Below are positions 62,848 to 64,000 of a stretch of DNA of 64,000 nt, in pieces; the stretch's first letter is position 1, and each line of letters opens with the position of its first letter. This DNA comes from an uncultured Paracoccaceae bacterium (lineage in GTDB: Bacteria > Pseudomonadota > Alphaproteobacteria > Rhodobacterales > Rhodobacteraceae). The stretch is from contig CANMTD010000005.1 of assembly GCA_947500775.1 (NCBI GenBank), forward strand, positions 62,001 through 126,000. The letters run 5' to 3'. A program made the position numbers and the translations under genes. The notes under the pieces are model-generated. The model made no database searches. It saw only the letters and a program-made list of their open reading frames with translations, and was not told the DNA's origin.

Positions 62848-64000
62848 TTATTCTGCCGGGATAGCCTCGTCTTCGATGCCCAGCGGATGCGCCAGTTTGT
62901 TCAGCATCTCTTTCGGGCAGACCTGCACGAAATTGTCACGCTCCAGATCCCAGTGCTGCAGGATATCGGCGGCCTTCAGGCTGTTGGTTTCGGCGGCATG
63001 CCGTTCCACCAGCGCCTTCAGCTCGGCCTCCCAATGATCGGTCGCGACCGGGCAGGTGATGACCGTTTCATGGTTCATCATGTTCTGGGCCAAGCCGTCC
63101 GGGTCATACAGATACGCCATCCCCCCGGTCATCCCCGCGCCAAAGTTGGCGCCGATCGGCCCAAGGATCACAGCCACGCCGCCGGTCATGTATTCACACC
63201 CGCTGGAGCCGCAGCCTTCGATCACGACGCTTGCGCCCGAATTGCGCACGGCAAACCGTTCGCCCGCGCGTCCGGCGGCGAACAGATAACCGTCGGTCGC
63301 ACCATACAGCACGGTATTGCCGATGATCGTATTCCCGGACGCGTCAAGCGGGCTGGCCATCGGCGGGCGCACGACGATCGTGCCGCCCGACAGACCCTTG
63401 CCGACGTAATCGTTGGCGTCGCCCGATACCTCCAGCTTCAGCCCGGGTGCTGCAAAGGCGCCCAGCGATTGCCCGGCCGAACCTGACAGTTTCACCGTCA
63501 GATGATCGGGCTGCAGCGTGTTGCGCATCCCGAATTTCTGCACGATATGGCTGGACGTGCGCGTGCCGATGGTCCGCAGCGTGTTCTGCACCGCATAGGA
63601 AAGCTGCATCTTCTCGCCATCCTCAAGGAACCGTGCGGCATCCTTCACGATCTCGGAATCCAGCGTATCGGGCACCGCGTTGCGCGGCTTGTTGCGGTCA
63701 TAGACGATCTGATCCGCGCCATCGACGGTGATCAGCAGCGGGTTCAGGTCCAGATCGTCCAGATGCGCCGACCCGCGGCTGACCTGGCTCAGCAGATCGG
63801 CCCGGCCGATCACCTCGTCCAGCGACCGCGCGCCGATGCCGGCCAGAATCTCGCGTACTTCCTGCGCATAGAAGGTGATCAGGTTCACCACCTTGTCGGC
63901 ATTGCCGGTGAACTTGGCGCGCAGACGTTCGTCCTGCGTGCAGACGCCCACCGGGCAGGTGTTCGACTGGCACTGACGCACCATGATACAGCCCATCGCG
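62848..64000 (-). CDS. gltB: Glutamate synthase large subunit, C-terminal part (partial)
   Basis: The C-terminal ~384 residues of GltB, the NADPH-dependent glutamate synthase that moves the amide of glutamine to 2-oxoglutarate. The [3Fe-4S] cysteines are seen in GCIMVRQCQSNTCPVG (C-x5-C-x4-C), followed by the beta-helix GXGXG domain (SGGTIVVRPP, IIGNTVLYGATDGYLFAAGRAGERFAVRNSGASVVIEGCG, EYMTGGVAVILG). The frame continues past the right edge; the start is outside. Confidence 0.95.
   Translation of the reverse strand, partial: AMGCIMVRQCQSNTCPVGVCTQDERLRAKFTGNADKVVNLITFYAQEVREILAGIGARSLDEVIGRADLLSQVSRGSAHLDDLDLNPLLITVDGADQIVYDRNKPRNAVPDTLDSEIVKDAARFLEDGEKMQLSYAVQNTLRTIGTRTSSHIVQKFGMRNTLQPDHLTVKLSGSAGQSLGAFAAPGLKLEVSGDANDYVGKGLSGGTIVVRPPMASPLDASGNTIIGNTVLYGATDGYLFAAGRAGERFAVRNSGASVVIEGCGSSGCEYMTGGVAVILGPIGANFGAGMTGGMAYLYDPDGLAQNMMNHETVITCPVATDHWEAELKALVERHAAETNSLKAADILQHWDLERDNFVQVCPKEMLNKLAHPLGIEDEAIPAE

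Overview
The window is about 64 kb of GC-rich chromosomal DNA from an alphaproteobacterium, most likely a marine Rhodobacteraceae (Roseobacter-group) species. The inference rests on the petABC (fbcFBC) operon with a nearby MarR/OmpR regulator pair of the Rhodobacter petP-petR type, a type II lumazine synthase (RibH2) under an FMN riboswitch, a thiOSGEF operon with TenA and a ThiXYZ-like transporter, a PrsDE-type type I secretion system with RTX proteins, and general codon use. No taxonomic search was possible. There are no rRNA genes, CRISPR arrays, transposases or recognisable prophage genes.

Layout. 0-5.5 kb: end of an unidentified gene, tRNA-Lys(TTT), dapF-mtaB, ribH2 with its FMN riboswitch, a PaiB-like FMN-binding protein, a small protein, a GST and an outer-membrane beta-barrel. 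5.5-9.1 kb: petA-petB-petC and a secreted cytochrome c, each followed by an intrinsic terminator. 9.1-18.1 kb: aroC, a DMT exporter, HU, AMP nucleosidase, an epimerase, then a tightly packed operon on the minus strand (histone-deacetylase-like, xseB, ispA, dxs). 18.2-27.5 kb: petP/petR-like regulators, ilvE, an AhpD-like protein divergent from a TetR regulator, a second DMT exporter, a HupE/DUF4198 divergent pair, and mtgA-gst-queG. 27.5-35.1 kb: a TPP riboswitch heading a ten-gene thiamin operon (thiD, thiO, thiS, thiG, thiE, thiF, thiY, tenA, thiZ, thiX) in which most genes overlap by 4-17 nt.

35.1-54.3 kb is a surface-glycan and secretion region: rfbCBDA for dTDP-L-rhamnose, a rhamnan-synthesis-F-like protein, three proteins with a sulfotransferase P-loop (5'-PSB-like) motif, three glycosyltransferases, KpsM/KpsE/KpsT-type polysaccharide export, an RTX beta-propeller protein and a serralysin-type (M10) metalloprotease. 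Part of it (about 39.2-40.65 kb) is visibly AT-richer than its surroundings. 54.3-62.8 kb: PrsE-PrsD type I secretion, a 777-residue RTX protein, a coiled-coil membrane protein, and two LuxR-type regulators flanking a 500-bp AT-rich gap. The window ends inside gltB.

How the parts may fit together. The rhamnose, glycosyltransferase, kps and sulfotransferase-like genes could build a rhamnose-containing, possibly sulfated extracellular polysaccharide, while PrsDE would export the RTX proteins to the same surface, with the two LuxR-type proteins as local regulators. This is inference from gene families and proximity. The most unusual observations are (i) the RTX protein at 57.6-59.9 kb, in which 23 consecutive nonapeptide repeats carry methionine at the position normally held by Leu/Ile and which also has seven cysteines, (ii) a structured, terminator-ended intergenic element at 61.87-61.98 kb that may be an unannotated small RNA, and (iii) the co-occurrence of three sulfotransferase-like proteins with rhamnose and kps-type genes.
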